Made by a program: the position numbers and the translations under genes. The notes under the pieces were generated by a model that was not told the origin of the DNA, did not search any database, and was given only the letters and a program-made list of their open reading frames with translations. Shown piece by piece: positions 30,601-42,595 of a DNA stretch of 64,000 nucleotides; position 1 is the stretch's first letter, and each line of letters begins with the position of its first letter. Origin of the DNA: Porphyra umbilicalis. Taxonomy: Eukaryota > Rhodophyta > Bangiophyceae > Bangiales > Bangiaceae. The DNA is taken from assembly GCA_002049455.2 (NCBI GenBank), contig KV918773.1, positions 124,001 through 188,000 on the forward strand, given 5' to 3'.

Positions 30601-31642
30601 ATTTTGATCTGGCGCGTCTTGTCGTGAACGATGACATTGAGCATGTCGGTTTCGACGCTCGCCGTGGCTACGGACCCCTTGTCACCCATTGTGACGCTCC
30701 GACCCGTGGTCGTCTGGTAGTCGTCGAAGCACACGCGCATCCAGCACATGTGTGCAGACGCCGCAGAATCGACCAGCCACTTCTTGGAGTTCTCATCGCT
30801 GTCAGCCGCATTGCCCACCGGACAGATGGCGTCGTCGCTGTCGCTCCCATCACCAGCCGCAACCGCGGCCACATCGTCCGGCCTCTGCCTCTTGGCCTTG
30901 AGCTCTGGGCAATCGCGAGAGATGTGCCTTCACTTAAGGCAGTAGTAGCACTCGATCTTAGAGAGGTCACCACGGCGACCTTGACCTCGATAGTTGGCGC
31001 CGACGAGTGCCATGTCGCCAATGCGCTTTGTCGCCAGTGACTTGTCCGCCTGACGCAGTTCCTCCTGAAGCAAGCGGCTCTTGACAAATTCGAGGCTCAG
31101 CTGGTCCTCGCCTTTGGCGTCGAGAGCCACCAGCAGGTTCTCGTACTTGGACGTCAGCCCGTTCAGGACGCTCATGGCAATGTCCATCTCCGTCACCTCG
31201 CCGCCCATGGCCTTGAGGTTCTTGCGGAGACAGCTTGCCACGTGCTCGAGCTGCTCAGATCCAAGGGTGAGCCCGATCATGGCGCTCGCCTTCGTGTCTC
31301 GACGCTTCCACACCGTTAACTCGCGGGAATCCGCGTCCGTCGGCTTTCCGTCTTCGTCAAGCATATTGTCCAGGTCGCGCAGCGCAAGGACCATCTTAAT
31401 GCGCGGACGCCACTCGTGGAAGTTCGTTTCCGTCAATTTGTCGATCTTGATGCCGCCCATGCCGGCAGCGCCTTTGTCCATGATGTCTTCTTGTCGTAGC
31501 GCCAGACCTTGCCGAGCCGTGCGCCTTGACCGTCACGTCCTTGAACAACCTTGACCTCGTCCTCTTCGCACTTGCCGCGACCGCCACGAAAACAGCTGGC
31601 ACACCTTGCTCTTGTCACAGCCCCGGCTCTGGGCCCATAACC

Positions 31643-32060
31643 TGTTGAAACGCAGTGGAAAGAGGGAGTGGGGGACCACGGTGAAGTGGTTGAGTCACTT
31701 GAGCTTGTGTGTGTGTGTGCGAACGTGCTTTGTTGGTTGTCCTAAGGTTCGACCGCCTCTCCTCACCGAGAGCACCTCCCGAATAGTCTCCACCGGCCCA
31801 AGTGCTCCCCCCTCTCGCGCCCACACCGACGCCCACGTCATCGCACCAAATCGAATCACTCACCAAATCAAAAGCCACTGGAGCAATGCGAAGATCAAAT
31901 CCAAAACATGCCAAAAGTAACGCCCCAAGATCACACAACACGAATGTGTGCAACTTGACCACGTCTTGCAAATGTACCATGTGGGGTACCATAAGGGTCA
32001 CCGACCATCATCCATCCGCGAGCCGCCAGTGGAGTGGGCGACGAGCATCACAGTCCAGCA
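31643..32060 (-). repeat. Element B 5' LTR
   Basis: 418 bp matching 27249-27666; followed by ATCCG (32061-32065). The adjacent GGTTATGGGCCCAGAGCC on the minus strand (about 31625-31642) is the primer-binding site. Confidence 0.95.
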
Positions 32061-32577
32061 ATCCGCAGTGCCGTCAACTCGATCTTCAATGAATGCGACG
32101 CTCAGCAACGGAACGCCCACAATGGCGACGCGGGTGACCGCCGAGGTCGCCGCCGCGGTCTTCCAAGAGCAAACTCCCACTACTACACCGATGACAGCAC
32201 CGACTGGAAGCCGCTCATCCACCGCCCCGGAAAGGTCCCCACTAAGTCCCTCTCTCGTTTGCATTGCAGCGGCAGTAGCTGCAATGAATACGGCAATGAC
32301 ACAATCGCCACAGGCGACGCCTGGCGGCACGTCGGTTGAGGCGGACGGCGGTGCTTCTGCACGCCCAACAATTGGAGGAGACGGGAAACCGCCGGTCCGC
32401 TCTCGCGGGACGAAGCGGCCTCGAGAGAGTCCTGGTGTCCCTGCATCCGACGCAGAAGCATCAGCCGCCGAGTCATTGCGCCCAGAGCCAGCCGCCAAGT
32501 CGGCGCCCGCAGAGCCAGCCACTAAGCTTGTTCGTCGGTCGCCACGCAAGAAGAGGCGTGGCGGTCAAGCTCGTTGA
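32061..32577 (+). CDS. Continuation of the host-like frame beyond element B
   Basis: Open in the phase that follows from the frame at 26360-27248 once the element and one copy of the target 5-mer are discounted. It is Ala/Thr/Pro/Ser-rich (TRVTAEVAAAVF..., PTTTPMTAPTGS) with RGTKRPRESPGV and a final basic tail, LVRRSPRKKRRGGQAR, resembling a bipartite nuclear localisation signal. Stop at 32575-32577. The link is inferred from phase and similar composition; GC-rich DNA is open by chance often enough that this is not certain. Confidence 0.35.
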
Positions 32578-35014
32578 GTATGGCGACCGGCAATTTCTTC
32601 GTCTTCGTGATACCGGGTATCATGTGCTTGCGTGCGTCACATGTTTTGCTGTTTTGTAGAGGTTGGCAATTGCAAGCTCTTCATCATTTTATTGCCAGCT
32701 CAGCAACAAAACAACAGGCGTTCTGCGCTTGGTTGTCAAACATACGGTTCCCGAATGGGGCTCCAGGAATCTAGTAACCTCTGGGAAGAAGACGAGTGCA
32801 AGATGAAAGCGGCTTGCATTTGGCCTTGGATTTGGTGTCTACTGCAGAAGCGTCGCAACATTGCCTGTAACAGCATTGTCAACAACTCATGCCATCTCTC
32901 TCGTCTATTACATTTCTAGAACCAAGTTCGCGTTTTGAGACAGCCACATGTACGTCAGCAGTTGTCTACTTTGCTGTCATGAGCCTAAGTACCTGCAGGA
33001 TCCCTTACACCACGGCCATTCTGGGCCCGATCCAGACGATATTTTTCGCCAGGACCTGATTCACTGCAGCGGCAAGTGATACCTGTGGTGAGCAGCCGTA
33101 TCAACCATAACGAAGGCGCAGAGAACGCTCGTCGGCGGACGGACAAAGAAACAGGTCAAAATGTGCAGCGCTTGATGACGTCCACGAACAGGAGGGCGTC
33201 GCTGTAGGAGCACTGCCATGTACGACAGCTCATGCGGACGTTCCGGAACAGCGACCATCTCCGCCCAGAAGGAACTTGCAGACGTGGCGGACACGATTTA
33301 GCGATGTGCTACTTTTTGATGTGAAACGGGTCGTTGATCCATCGAATGGGCCAATCAGAGCTTCTCGTGAGATCGCCCCGGCTATCATCAAAGATACTCC
33401 GACTCGAAATATAAAAGCAATACACAGCGTTTTGTCCCCGATTCCTTGAAACTGAGAACTGCCAGATTCGAACACGCCCACCGACGGTTCGCAGAACTGT
33501 CGCACATTGATCATTCGATCAAATTATGCTCACTTTTTGTTGATCATGGAGACAGAGCGCGCAGTGGAGTTCAGAAGTGCTCGAACACCATCTGCACCGA
33601 TATTCCGTGGGAATCATCCTCACACCAGCACCTGCAGATTCGGCAATTGTCTGGCGAAGTTGCTGCCCCATGCTCATGAAGGATCAATCCGATTCGCTGG
33701 TTCTGATCGTTCTGCCTATCTTGCTGAGAACTGTCCTGAAGTGGGAGTAAGATCATCCTGAGTATCGTGCTCAGGACTGTCCTGGCGTCGGAGTACAATC
33801 ATCCTGGGGACCGTCGTCATAGATTGAGTGAACGAGTGCGCAAGATTGATCTAGATTCCTGCCTCAAGGCCTCGATCGTAGATGATAGCCTGGACTACTT
33901 GGAGTGACGCCGAGAGGAGGGTCTGCCGAAACCGATCAGAGAGCAAGACCTGCCCATGGGGCGTCGCTGCTGGGCCACGAAACGTGTGCAGAGGGAGCCT
34001 CAATGTGACTTGGTAGTCGTGCGACCGACACGCTGTTTCCCGGCGCAGAGGGGATGGGAACTGGGTAAACATGCGCCGGCTCGCACATCGAGAATACCGT
34101 GAAGTCCCGGACGCACGCAGTCCCGATTTATCAATGATTGGGTCTCCTTCATGGCAGTAAATTCATTCCTAGCTCAGTGGCTAACTCGTACCCTATCGCC
34201 GAAACACAGCACGTCCCGATCTTGCGATCCCCCTGTTCAATACCTATCAGAAGCACTCGCACCTGGGACTCAAGCGCATGAGTGATATATCCGATTCCAC
34301 GTTGGGCCATGGTCTGAACAAAGCGAGTGTCAAAAGTTTTTTGTTCACGCTGTTGACGGAATAGGCAGACATTTTGTTTGCGGAAGAGGCAGTCAGACTA
34401 TCAGTTGAACGAGTCCTCACATTTTTTTTGAAAGTCAGTCCCCGAGATTATCAGTGGGTCAGGATGACACTGCTTCTGGCACGATCCCAGTCTCAGTCCC
34501 GAAGATGATCGGTTGAACGAGTCCACAACTGTAGTGATGAACTCCCGAATCACAGAGGTCACTTGAGAATCAGACAATCTGAAATGTAGGATTTTCGCTG
34601 AAACACGGAACTTTTGTGCACATGATCCTCCGTATCATGCTGAGGCCATCTCACAGGAGCTTTGCATGGCTATCTCAAAACATTCTTTCGCGTCTACTCG
34701 TTATAGATTTACAAGCCGGCAAATGTAGAACTATCCCGGCGACGAAATACCGACCCGCAGTGTAGCCGCACAGCTGTTCTTGATCAGCGGAAGCCAGAAG
34801 CATGTAGGGAGTCGGGTTTCCAAGGCCCGAACCAAAAAAAAGCTTCTTCGTCTAAATATGTGGTGTTACATTGGACATCAGGTGCTGAATGCGACACGTT
34901 GCGCAACGTGGCGTGAAGATGACGTTAGCATCTCACTGTTGACAATGTTCCAAGTATAGCTGGACCAAATTGAACGAATGAACACACAGATCATACCTGA
35001 TCACCCAAGTACGA
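32578..35014. other. Lower-GC interval without recognised genes
   Basis: About 2.4 kb of more balanced composition. Short related phrases recur (for example GGTTGAACGAGTCC and CAGTTGAACGAGTCC near 34400-34530, and GACTGTCCTG with ATCATCCTG near 33730-33810), suggesting decayed repeats. A TATA-like AATATAAAAGC lies at about 33407. Short frames on both strands have no recognisable family. Confidence 0.4.
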
Positions 35015-35569
35015 TTGACGAGTGAGGTGGTCGACCGCCTTTTTCGGAGCTACTCCAGAGCTGGATTGGGAGCGGGGGGGGATGGGAGAGCGCGCGGGCC
35101 CGAAGCGAGCGTGCTCGTTGCCCTCGCGGTAGTCGTAAGGGCCCCACTCCGCATGGCCCATAAGTGGTTACGCCCGCAGTTAACCTCGCCACGCATTAAC
35201 TTTGTATTCCTCTGTCAACACCTTTTCCCTCGACATATGCCCCCTGCAACGCCCCCCTCACCCCGCCCCACCCGGCACTGCCCCACCCTGCCCAGTACTG
35301 CTCTGCCCCCCCCCACCGAGCCCCTCCCCGTTCCGCTGCGCCCCGCCTGTGCAGATGCACACGCAACGGGGAACCCATGGTGCGTGCTACAGAGCTGCGG
35401 TCTTGTAGTCACGCGGACCACGGCCTGCGGGGCGCGAAGGAAGCCGTCGGCGGCGGTAGCCGACAGTTTCGAGATTAAAGCCCCCCTGAAGTTGCAGGCC
35501 GGATCGGGTGGCCAGGTCTTCGCATGCGGGACACCTGTCCAGCAATCTACTCCGGCAGACGGTCCGTGA
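35015..35569 (+). CDS. Unrecognised hypothetical frame
   Basis: A 184-codon frame starting MTSEVVDRLFRSYSRAGLG. The middle is Pro-rich (a C-tract followed by GTGCAG, which could be an intron with acceptor at about 35353), and the end, ...VADSFEIKAPLKLQAGSGGQ, has a more natural composition. No family recognised, and a chance frame is quite possible. Confidence 0.2.
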   Translation: MTSEVVDRLFRSYSRAGLGAGGDGRARGPEASVLVALAVVVRAPLRMAHKWLRPQLTSPRINFVFLCQHLFPRHMPPATPPSPRPTRHCPTLPSTALPPPTEPLPVPLRPACADAHATGNPWCVLQSCGLVVTRTTACGARRKPSAAVADSFEIKAPLKLQAGSGGQVFACGTPVQQSTPADGP

Positions 35570-35939
35570 AGTCAGTGGAGCCAGCAGCGGCGACGAATTC
35601 ATATAGGAATGGAACACTTCTGTGTCGAGATCAGTCGCGTAGGCCACTCTCGTCGTCACGCTCTGAAACCCAGGCTACTTGAGTTGGCAGTATGTGGCTC
35701 ATGCAGGCTCATTGATTCCGAGTCGGCAGCGATTGTTGTTCATCGTCAAGTCGGATCAAACCAGAGACTTCGACTAGTGCCTTCCACTGTGAAAGCCACT
35801 TTGGGTAGCGGGTCAACATACGGGATTCTGATTGGCCAGCGCTTGGGATATCGTGCTTATTTGATCCGGCATTTCCCGTAGGGCAGACAGTTAGGATCAC
35901 CGGTACTACCGCAAGATTGCTGCCGAGATTGCTTGTAGC

Positions 35940-36116
35940 ATGTGGGATTTGCTCTTATGCACTGACCCTGGACACACATACAAAGAACACGTCGGTGCGG
36001 CGGTCGCGAACCACGACGTGCATCCGCAGTCGCACGCATTCTTTGAGAAGGTCAAGTGTCGTTGTAAACCTCTATTTTTCTGCGTTAGCCCTCTGAATGA
36101 CAATGACATTGTTTGA
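35940..36116 (+). CDS. Short unrecognised frame with Cys cluster
   Basis: 58 codons starting MWDLLLCTDPGHTYKEHV and containing KVKCRCKPLFFC near the end. His/Cys-rich, natural-looking composition in a stretch of lower GC. It might be a fragment of a larger decayed gene. No family assigned. Confidence 0.2.
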   Translation: MWDLLLCTDPGHTYKEHVGAAVANHDVHPQSHAFFEKVKCRCKPLFFCVSPLNDNDIV

Positions 36117-38850
36117 GAGCCGCCGCGTTGGTCGGCAGTACGTCTGTGGCCGCCGCACGTCAAATCGACAGCATGCAGTTTCGCGCCTCTGCCGCCTCGA
36201 AGACCACATCCTCGGCTTCGACCGTCGGCTTGGCGGCGGCGACGGCGACTGAGGTGGCTACCACGCTCGTGACCACAGCCGTAGCGGCAGGGACCAACCG
36301 CAGGGGTTGAGCGCAGTGGACGGGACAGCAAGACGCTGTTGGCCGAGTCCGATTGGGTGGCCACCGCCCTGTCAGCGGCGGTCGACTGAGCGTCTTCTCA
36401 GGATGTGGTGGTCGCGGCCAAGATTGTTGACCCCCCCACCACGGCGTCGCCGCCATATTGCTGGCGCAACGGCCGGCTCGTCGGTCTACTGCGTGTCCGT
36501 GGGGGCGGAAGGCATGGCCTGCAGTGTTCTGTCGGCCGCCAGCACCCCGCTTGCGGGAGTCAACTCGTCACGGACGATCAGCTTGACGCCAACGGCGGCG
36601 GCGGCCGCTGATGCTGAGACCGCCAACGCCACCGCCCCCGTGTCGACTTGTTGCGTGTGGGCGGGCGCATTGAAGAGATCCGGCGGCTTGCCATCGCCCC
36701 CCCCCTGCGGATAGACTTCGCGCCGTCAGCAGCCGTCGGCTTGGCGGAGAAAAATGACGGCAGTGGTCGCAAACACGTCATTCACCGTTGCCGCCGGCAC
36801 GTCGGCTGGCATCATCTCCGAGCATGCGGCTGATGGGGACATTTTGTCTGGTTGGACAGGAACGGGACGTTGGCCGCGTTGACTTTGTCGACGGCCGCCG
36901 ACTCGTCGGCGGAGGTTAGCTTAGCGCAGACTGCGGCAACGTCGGTCGCCCCCTCATCTATCCCCACCGCCGCCTCTTAGTCGGCCGTCAACGCGTCAGT
37001 GGCTTCGCCCAGAGCAACTGCAACAAGGCCTCTCCGAAAGTGAAGCGTGGGGGAGGGGTAGAAAAGAACAGGAGGACGCCGGGGGAAGCATGACGAGGGG
37101 CGGGGGTAGCATGGGCGGGGGGCGGGGGTAGCACGTATTGGGGGCGGAGGTAGCATGCAGGGGGGGATGGGGCAGAATAGCATTTGGGTTGGTACCATGG
37201 AGAATGCATCACAACAATGTCGATCGTCTCAGTGGGAATTCTCATGTCGACGCGGATAGTCAACCTGGGGCCGCGGCTAAGGCCGAAAGCTCTCATGGGA
37301 AGCGGGACGGGCCCGAAAAAAGAGCTGCCAATACAAGGGAAGGAAGCCCGCTCGCCGCCGCCGCAGCGGCGGCACGTCGCGCGGGGCTCCGGGCTGGCTG
37401 TCACAACCCAATATCACGGATGACCAGTCTCGTCGAGGCCGACGCCGCGAGAGTGGCGCTGCGGCACACAAGGGCGTAGCTCAGCACAGGGTCCTGGAGG
37501 GGCCCTCTAAACGGAGCCTCTGGGTGACTGCAAACCGCTACTCTGATCCCCCCGGTGTGGTGTGAGGCCATCACCTGGAAAAGGCGCACTCTCGGAGAAT
37601 AACGTGAGGCAGCTGCTCCGTAAACCGGGCTATGGGGGCAGGTGCACAGTGATAACGGTGCTATAGTGGTCCAAAGGGAGGCCATTTGATGATATAGACT
37701 CGTGGCACAGCAGGCCGCGTGCATCGCACGGGTTCACACAGTGTACGAACCGTTATCATGGCCTGTCATTCGCACTGAGACGCCTCAGATGTCCGCGATG
37801 AATATGTCTGAATACTGAAGAGAACATACCCCAGAGCGGCAGCAAACGGCCCGTGGATGCCTCGCGGACCAGTAATTGAACTGCGACTGGATGTGTGCTT
37901 CAGGGGGCGATTCGCCTTTAGCGCCCGACTTCGACAATGGTGTCAAATGCAGATTCCGGCTCGGGCCCCGTCTGCCAATGAAGAACTGCACTCAAGACGT
38001 ATTCAAGACCTGGTTGTGCGAGATGCACAATCTGTTCGATGGAGATGCAGCGTTACTGACACATAAAATGATTGCTTGTCAGATCAGTTATCGTAGTCAT
38101 TGCTGTGCTCGTCAGCGAACCTGGCAACCCGCTGATACAGCCAGCTGGCGAGACGTCACGAGGCCAGCAAGGACAGCTCTGTTGGAGATACCGTGCAGCG
38201 TCCCCCACCTGTATCGCTCCTCCCATGTAGGTGGGTGCCCGCTTCCTACATGAATCATGCTATAGGTCTCCCGAGCATGCTCACTTGCAAGTAATGTGAA
38301 GCTCTCCGGGCTGATCAAGCGTGCTCAATTGTTAGTCGCGTGGAGCTCTTCGTGCCCTTCGGGTCTCTCTGCGACAGGACCCGAGATTGAACGGTTCCAC
38401 AGTACCTCTAGTCCTGTATTCGCATGCTCAGGCAATGAAGCCAGTTTGCCCAGGTGACGCCGCAGTGCCGGCGGACCGGAGGTATTTCTACGCCCACAAA
38501 GGAACCCAACCGATACGCCGGCACGGCAGCATCATCGACCTATACAAGCTTTATTGGCCGCCGCCACAATCCATATGCACCAGTCGGCACGGCACGTCAT
38601 TCATGCAGTCACTATCAGGCGAGCATTTTTTGGCTATCCCCACAGAACGTACGCAAGAGAAGAACACTGGCACACTATCCAGAAGCTGCCCTGCTCGTCA
38701 CGCCTGCGGTCGATCCGCACCGAGTGCAGTCCTGAAAGCCTGCCGCCGCGGGAGTCGGGGTGTGAACCGTTTGGTGCCTGCGTCCCGGCCGTTTTGAAGC
38801 GTCACGGGGGTGAAGGCGCCCGCCGCATCTAACGCGAGACGCGTGGGCAG
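36117..38850. other. Unassigned interval with Ala/Thr/Ser/Val-rich frames
   Basis: From 36113 to about 37020 several short plus-strand frames read as Ala/Thr/Ser/Val-rich sequence (SASTVGLAAATATEVATT; STAADSSAEVSLAQTAATS), resembling in style those at 41.9-42.6 kb. From 37.0 to 38.85 kb no frame with convincing composition is seen. A GGGGGC/GGGGTAGC purine-rich patch lies at 37050-37170. Confidence 0.3.
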
Positions 38851-39195
38851 GTGCTGACGCGGACGGACGGGCGCGACTTTTCTCTGGAAGTACGGGGGAA
38901 GCGCGAACGCCATTTGTACGCGCTGGCGCGTGCTAGAGCGGCCGAGCCGTCGAGACCTGTCGCAACGAAGCCAACAGGACAGGAAGGGCATGGCACGCAA
39001 GGACGCACTGGTCAGTTTGAGAGTCAGGGAGCGATGGCGGCGCAACAGGCAAGGACGCGTGCCTCTGACATAAACGAGAGAGGGACGCTGGAAGCCTACA
39101 AGTTGGAAGAGAGAACTGTCGGGGAGCGAACAGTACAACAGGCAGCAAGAGAACGATTTTTTCTCTCCGCAAGGCAGGAAGCGGGCCGGGAGTAG
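38851..39195 (+). CDS. Unrecognised charged hypothetical protein
   Basis: 114 codons from MLTRTDGRDFSLEVRGK to RQEAGRE: rich in Arg, Glu, Gln and Ala, probably helical (YKLEERTVGERTVQQAARER). It is the most protein-like frame in the interval. No ortholog recognised. It ends about 170 bp from the KDZ-like transposase frame, which is on the opposite strand, so the two are convergent. Confidence 0.25.
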   Translation: MLTRTDGRDFSLEVRGKRERHLYALARARAAEPSRPVATKPTGQEGHGTQGRTGQFESQGAMAAQQARTRASDINERGTLEAYKLEERTVGERTVQQAARERFFLSARQEAGRE

Positions 39196-39366
39196 AGGGA
39201 GCCGTCCCCGCCGCCGGGCGACGGGCTTGTGTCTCCTTGCGGCGTCGGCGGCTTGCTGCACATCCTCCGTCCCACAACAATCTTACCCACCAAACCCATC
39301 GATAATCTGGAGTTCTTCCTGTTCTGAGGGCAGAAAAGCTTGAGATCTTGGGAAATCATTCTGTTG

Positions 39367-40945
39367 CTACAACTTGGTCTCAAGACCGAAGGCCTCACGT
39401 TGCCCAATATTTCCCTTACGACACACGCACCCTTCACGTTCGCAGTGCTGTACAATGTTCCCATGGTAATATGTCTCGACTGGGTGATGCTGGATCTCCT
39501 TGGACGTCTTGGCCTCGCCGGAATGGCTGCGCGCGGCTTTGAGCTTGCGGGCTTGTCGCATCTGCGACAGGCGCATGTTGTTGTGAGCCGCAAGATTCCG
39601 GGAGCGAACCATGAAACGCCGCTTCATCATGCAGGTCACGGCGTTCTTGTAGATTTTCTTGATGGAGTGCTGCCTCTCGGCACCCGACGTGTCGTGCCCC
39701 TGGAAGAGCATTGGGTACTGGTCGGGGCTGAAAACAGGCGAGCAGTTGTGGCCAACACGGTGGAAGCGGTCCAAAAACCAGGCCGTCAGAGACTGGTGCA
39801 GAAACCACGGCACACGGCGAAGCGCGTTGCGCTGCGCTTGGCAAACAGTGTCAAAATGAATCACCCGAGGGAGATTAGAAAAACGTTGCGCCAACGTCGA
39901 CTAGACGTGAGCCGGGCCCTCCGTCTCGCGCATGAGTTCCAATCCGACGATGTATCCGCACCCACACTTAAACGTTAGCCCCCCTAGCGCTCGAAACACG
40001 TTGTCAGAAAAGTGGTGGCGGCAGTCGTCCTCATCCTAGGTCTTGCGCTCCTTTTCCTTGCCGGCCTTAAGACCGTCCCTGCCGCCGTTCTTCTTGCCGC
40101 CCGTTTTACCGCCAGCCTTGTTGGTAGCCTGCTTGACGGCAGCATTCTTGCGCTGCCGCTCAGCGGTGCAGTCCTCAAGGAAGGCGCGAACCGCCTTACG
40201 GCCGGGCCAGACCTGGCCGGAGCGCACCTCCGTTTGGCCGGCAAAGAGTAGGAGCTCGCGAACAGCGCGGCTCAACGCTTGTGAAGCGTCCATGTGATCG
40301 CTCATGAGCAACATAACTGCCACACAAAGAGGGCGCCTGGATACAGTCCGCGTAGTGCAGCCAAAACTCGCTGGCGACGCCAACGATGAGGGAGCGCGCA
40401 AACACCTCCACGGCGTGCATGTCACAGTCGTTGTAGTGTTTGAGTTCCGGCTCCGTCAAAAACGCTGAAACGAAAACGCGCACCTTGCGCCAACGGTCCA
40501 GGTGCAGGTCAGCATCGTCTGTGGGGGGGAACACAGGCGATACTGTGGTAAGAATCACGTTGCCGGATGCCGGTGCGCCGCCGCCGACGCCACCCCCGTC
40601 ATCAATGGACACGGAGCCCGCCATGCAGCAACGGAACAGCACAAACTTATACGCCTTTTCGGTGATAGTCGTCTTAAAGAAGAAAGCGGCAGCGCTGCTC
40701 GCCCCCAAGTCCGTCCCCCCCCCCGCCTCCGCGTCGGCTTGTCGCGCGGCCGCGAGTGAAGAAAAAACGGCCGGCAGCGTGACCTTGGCTGGCTGCTCCT
40801 TGCTTTCGTTGAGCGCCTGGACAGACGCGTAAGGCGTGGCGTCCACGGCGGTTGCGACTGCCTTGGCCACGTCTGCACGCACAACCGCCGCGACGTCAGT
40901 CGGCAACACGTGAGCTGGCCAATCGCCGGCAGATGCGGCTGGCAC
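39367..40945 (-). pseudogene. KDZ-like (Kyakuja-Dileera-Zisupton) transposase relic
   Basis: The most diagnostic part is 39367-39990. It reads GLTFKCGCGYIVGLELMRET, then PRVIHFDTVCQAQRN, AWFLDRFHRVGHNCSPVFSP, SGAERQHSIKKIYKNAVTCM and a run ending in SRNLAAHNNMRLSQMRQ. A short Cys motif, a D...C pair, D-R-F-H-x-x-G-H-x-C, and E followed by a helical M/N-rich region are the pattern of KDZ transposases and their cysteine-cluster relatives. Upstream (40036-40945) is an Ala/Asp-rich region with YKFVLFRCCMAGS and a Lys/Gly-rich basic linker. In-phase stops at 40036 and near 39902 and a frameshift near 40345 indicate decay. No terminal repeats found. Confidence 0.65.
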
Positions 40946-41945
40946 GGCTGTCGAGTTGCGGTCAGTCTGACCGGGCGCCTCCTTCGCCGTCTTGACAGAA
41001 GACGTCCCGTCGATGGAATCGTGTTAGAAATTAGATGAGACAGAAAGCGCAAAGCTGAAGCGCGACATCGGTGATTGGAAAGGGTAAGATGCCGCTCGAG
41101 TTAAAGGGGTTCGCGACCCTCAAGGCGAGATCTTTCGCCATGATCTTTGAATGAAGGCCGCTGAGACCCCACTGGAGAGGCGCACTCTGGCAGAAACGAG
41201 TGAAGCGCCCGCAACAGGGCCTCGCATGGAGGACGTTGAGGTCACGGGAGAATCGTCCGCAGCAGGTGCCTCTGCAGGCTGGTCGGGGGCTTGGCGCCTG
41301 CAAGATTCACGCATACACACTGTGGAGCCACTTACAGGCCGTCACCGTCACATGCAGATATTCTCGATCCATGATCGCGCCGTTGAGCGACAGTGAAGCG
41401 GTGCGATCGGCGTCACAGCAGGGTTATTGCGATCGTGCCACAATACGCACCGGCGCGCCTGGCTGTCTCAAAAGGACGCCTTGTGGCAGTTGCAGCAAAG
41501 ATCACGGCTCCCACATGGCAGCATCAGTGGTCCATACGACAGTCTTGTGCGGGCTGCGAACCGGGGCCTCTCAGCGCCACAATCTGCCTGCTGACGACTG
41601 TCTGCAGATGGGGGGTGTTGCGCCGGCGAGAGGCCCGAATCTGGTGAGCGCGCCCAATTTTCTCGGTGACCACGCTGAAGTACGAGAGCTATGAGAAACT
41701 CTAGTTATACGCCACATACTTAAAATTCCGAGAGTAACAGCTGCGCACCATGCATACCTTGCCACGATACTGTCCGAGACCTGCCGCGCAATCAGGAGCC
41801 AGGACGTGTGACCAGGCGCCACCGTGCCGTGTCGTGTTCACTGATGGCCTGGAGGGCTCTGACTCCGGAGTCCTTCTATCTGGCAATAGAAACCGACACC
41901 AACGACCACCGCTCGACCGCTGCCAATCAGGCGGTGGCGTCCAAA
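40946..41945. other. Unassigned interval
   Basis: It holds several short frames on both strands (for example plus 41151-41396, starting MKAAETPLERRTLAETSE). None belongs to a family I recognise. Confidence 0.3.
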
Positions 41946-42595
41946 ACGTGGTAGACGGCCAAGCGTGAGCTGCCGGTCTCACTTGCCGCGCCCGCAGACG
42001 GGTGGTAGGCCGACACGTCTGCGTTTGTCGGTACGGACGTGGCGGCTGCCATTGCTGCCGCTGTTGGCGTCAAGTCGAACGCCGCCGACTAGGCGGTGGC
42101 TCCCAGTAAAACCTTAGGCGGCCTGTCACGACGTGCCGGTCACGTTCGCCGCGTCGTTGGGCGTGCGGCCGGCCCGATGTGGCGGCGCAGGTGAAAACGG
42201 GCGATTTGACGAGCGCCGGAGAGTCGGCTGTCATCCAGTGGGACAAGAAAGCTGTTTGCAACTTGCTTGTCAAGTCCGCCTCGCGCACCGTCTCGGAGCC
42301 AGGCGATATGGCGATGGTGACTGCCGCAGGTGTGGCGTTGAGTGCATCCGCAGCCGACCGCGTTGAGGAACCGATCACCTATAAGGCGGTGACCTCCATG
42401 GCGAGAAAAGCAGCCGGCTCGAAGTCGCCGGTCGCGCATGCCCTGCCCGCCGACGAGCGGTCGGCCAGCACGGCCGCGATGGCACCAATTGTCGAGGCGG
42501 CGCCCCTCACCGCCGCCGTCCGATACCAGCCAACCGAGGCAGGCCTTGCTGTGGCCACCACAGAGCCAAGCCGACCACTGTCTACAAGGCTGTAG
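41946..42595 (+). CDS. Ala/Val/Thr/Asp-rich hypothetical frame
   Basis: The clearest part is 42179-42595 (MAAQVKTGDLTSAGESAVIQ...). Short stretches just upstream in other phases read similarly (FVGTDVAAAIAAAVGVKSNA). The residue pattern resembles frames at 36.1-37.0 kb and the N-terminus of the KDZ-like frame (TDVAAVVRADVAKAVATAVD). It could be a family of repetitive Ala/Val/Asp-rich proteins, or only a compositional echo. No function assigned. Confidence 0.22.

Larger units (their letters stand above)
27249..32060 (-). mobile_element. Copia element B (family 1), full-length but broken
   Basis: LTR retrotransposon of the Ty1/copia order of domains, on the minus strand. It has two 418-bp LTRs, a primer-binding site after the 5' LTR, gag (about 31.6-30.95 kb), a zinc knuckle (about 30.93 kb), protease (about 30.78 kb), integrase (about 30.4-29.6 kb), reverse transcriptase (about 29.1-28.4 kb), RNase H (about 28.2-27.75 kb) and a purine tract before the 3' LTR. 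Flanking 5-mers are ATCTG and ATCCG, a target duplication differing at one base. The coding region has roughly half a dozen breaks and a shortened gag, so it is a fossil. The two LTRs differ at about 18 of 418 positions by eye, indicating moderate age. It lies inside a host-like open frame. Confidence 0.95.

Noticed and set aside
34165-34245. tRNA-like CCTAGCTCAGTGGCTAACTC
   Set aside because: The A-box-like word is followed by only a weak B-box resemblance, with no cloverleaf I can draw. It may be a tRNA-derived repeat remnant, not a gene.
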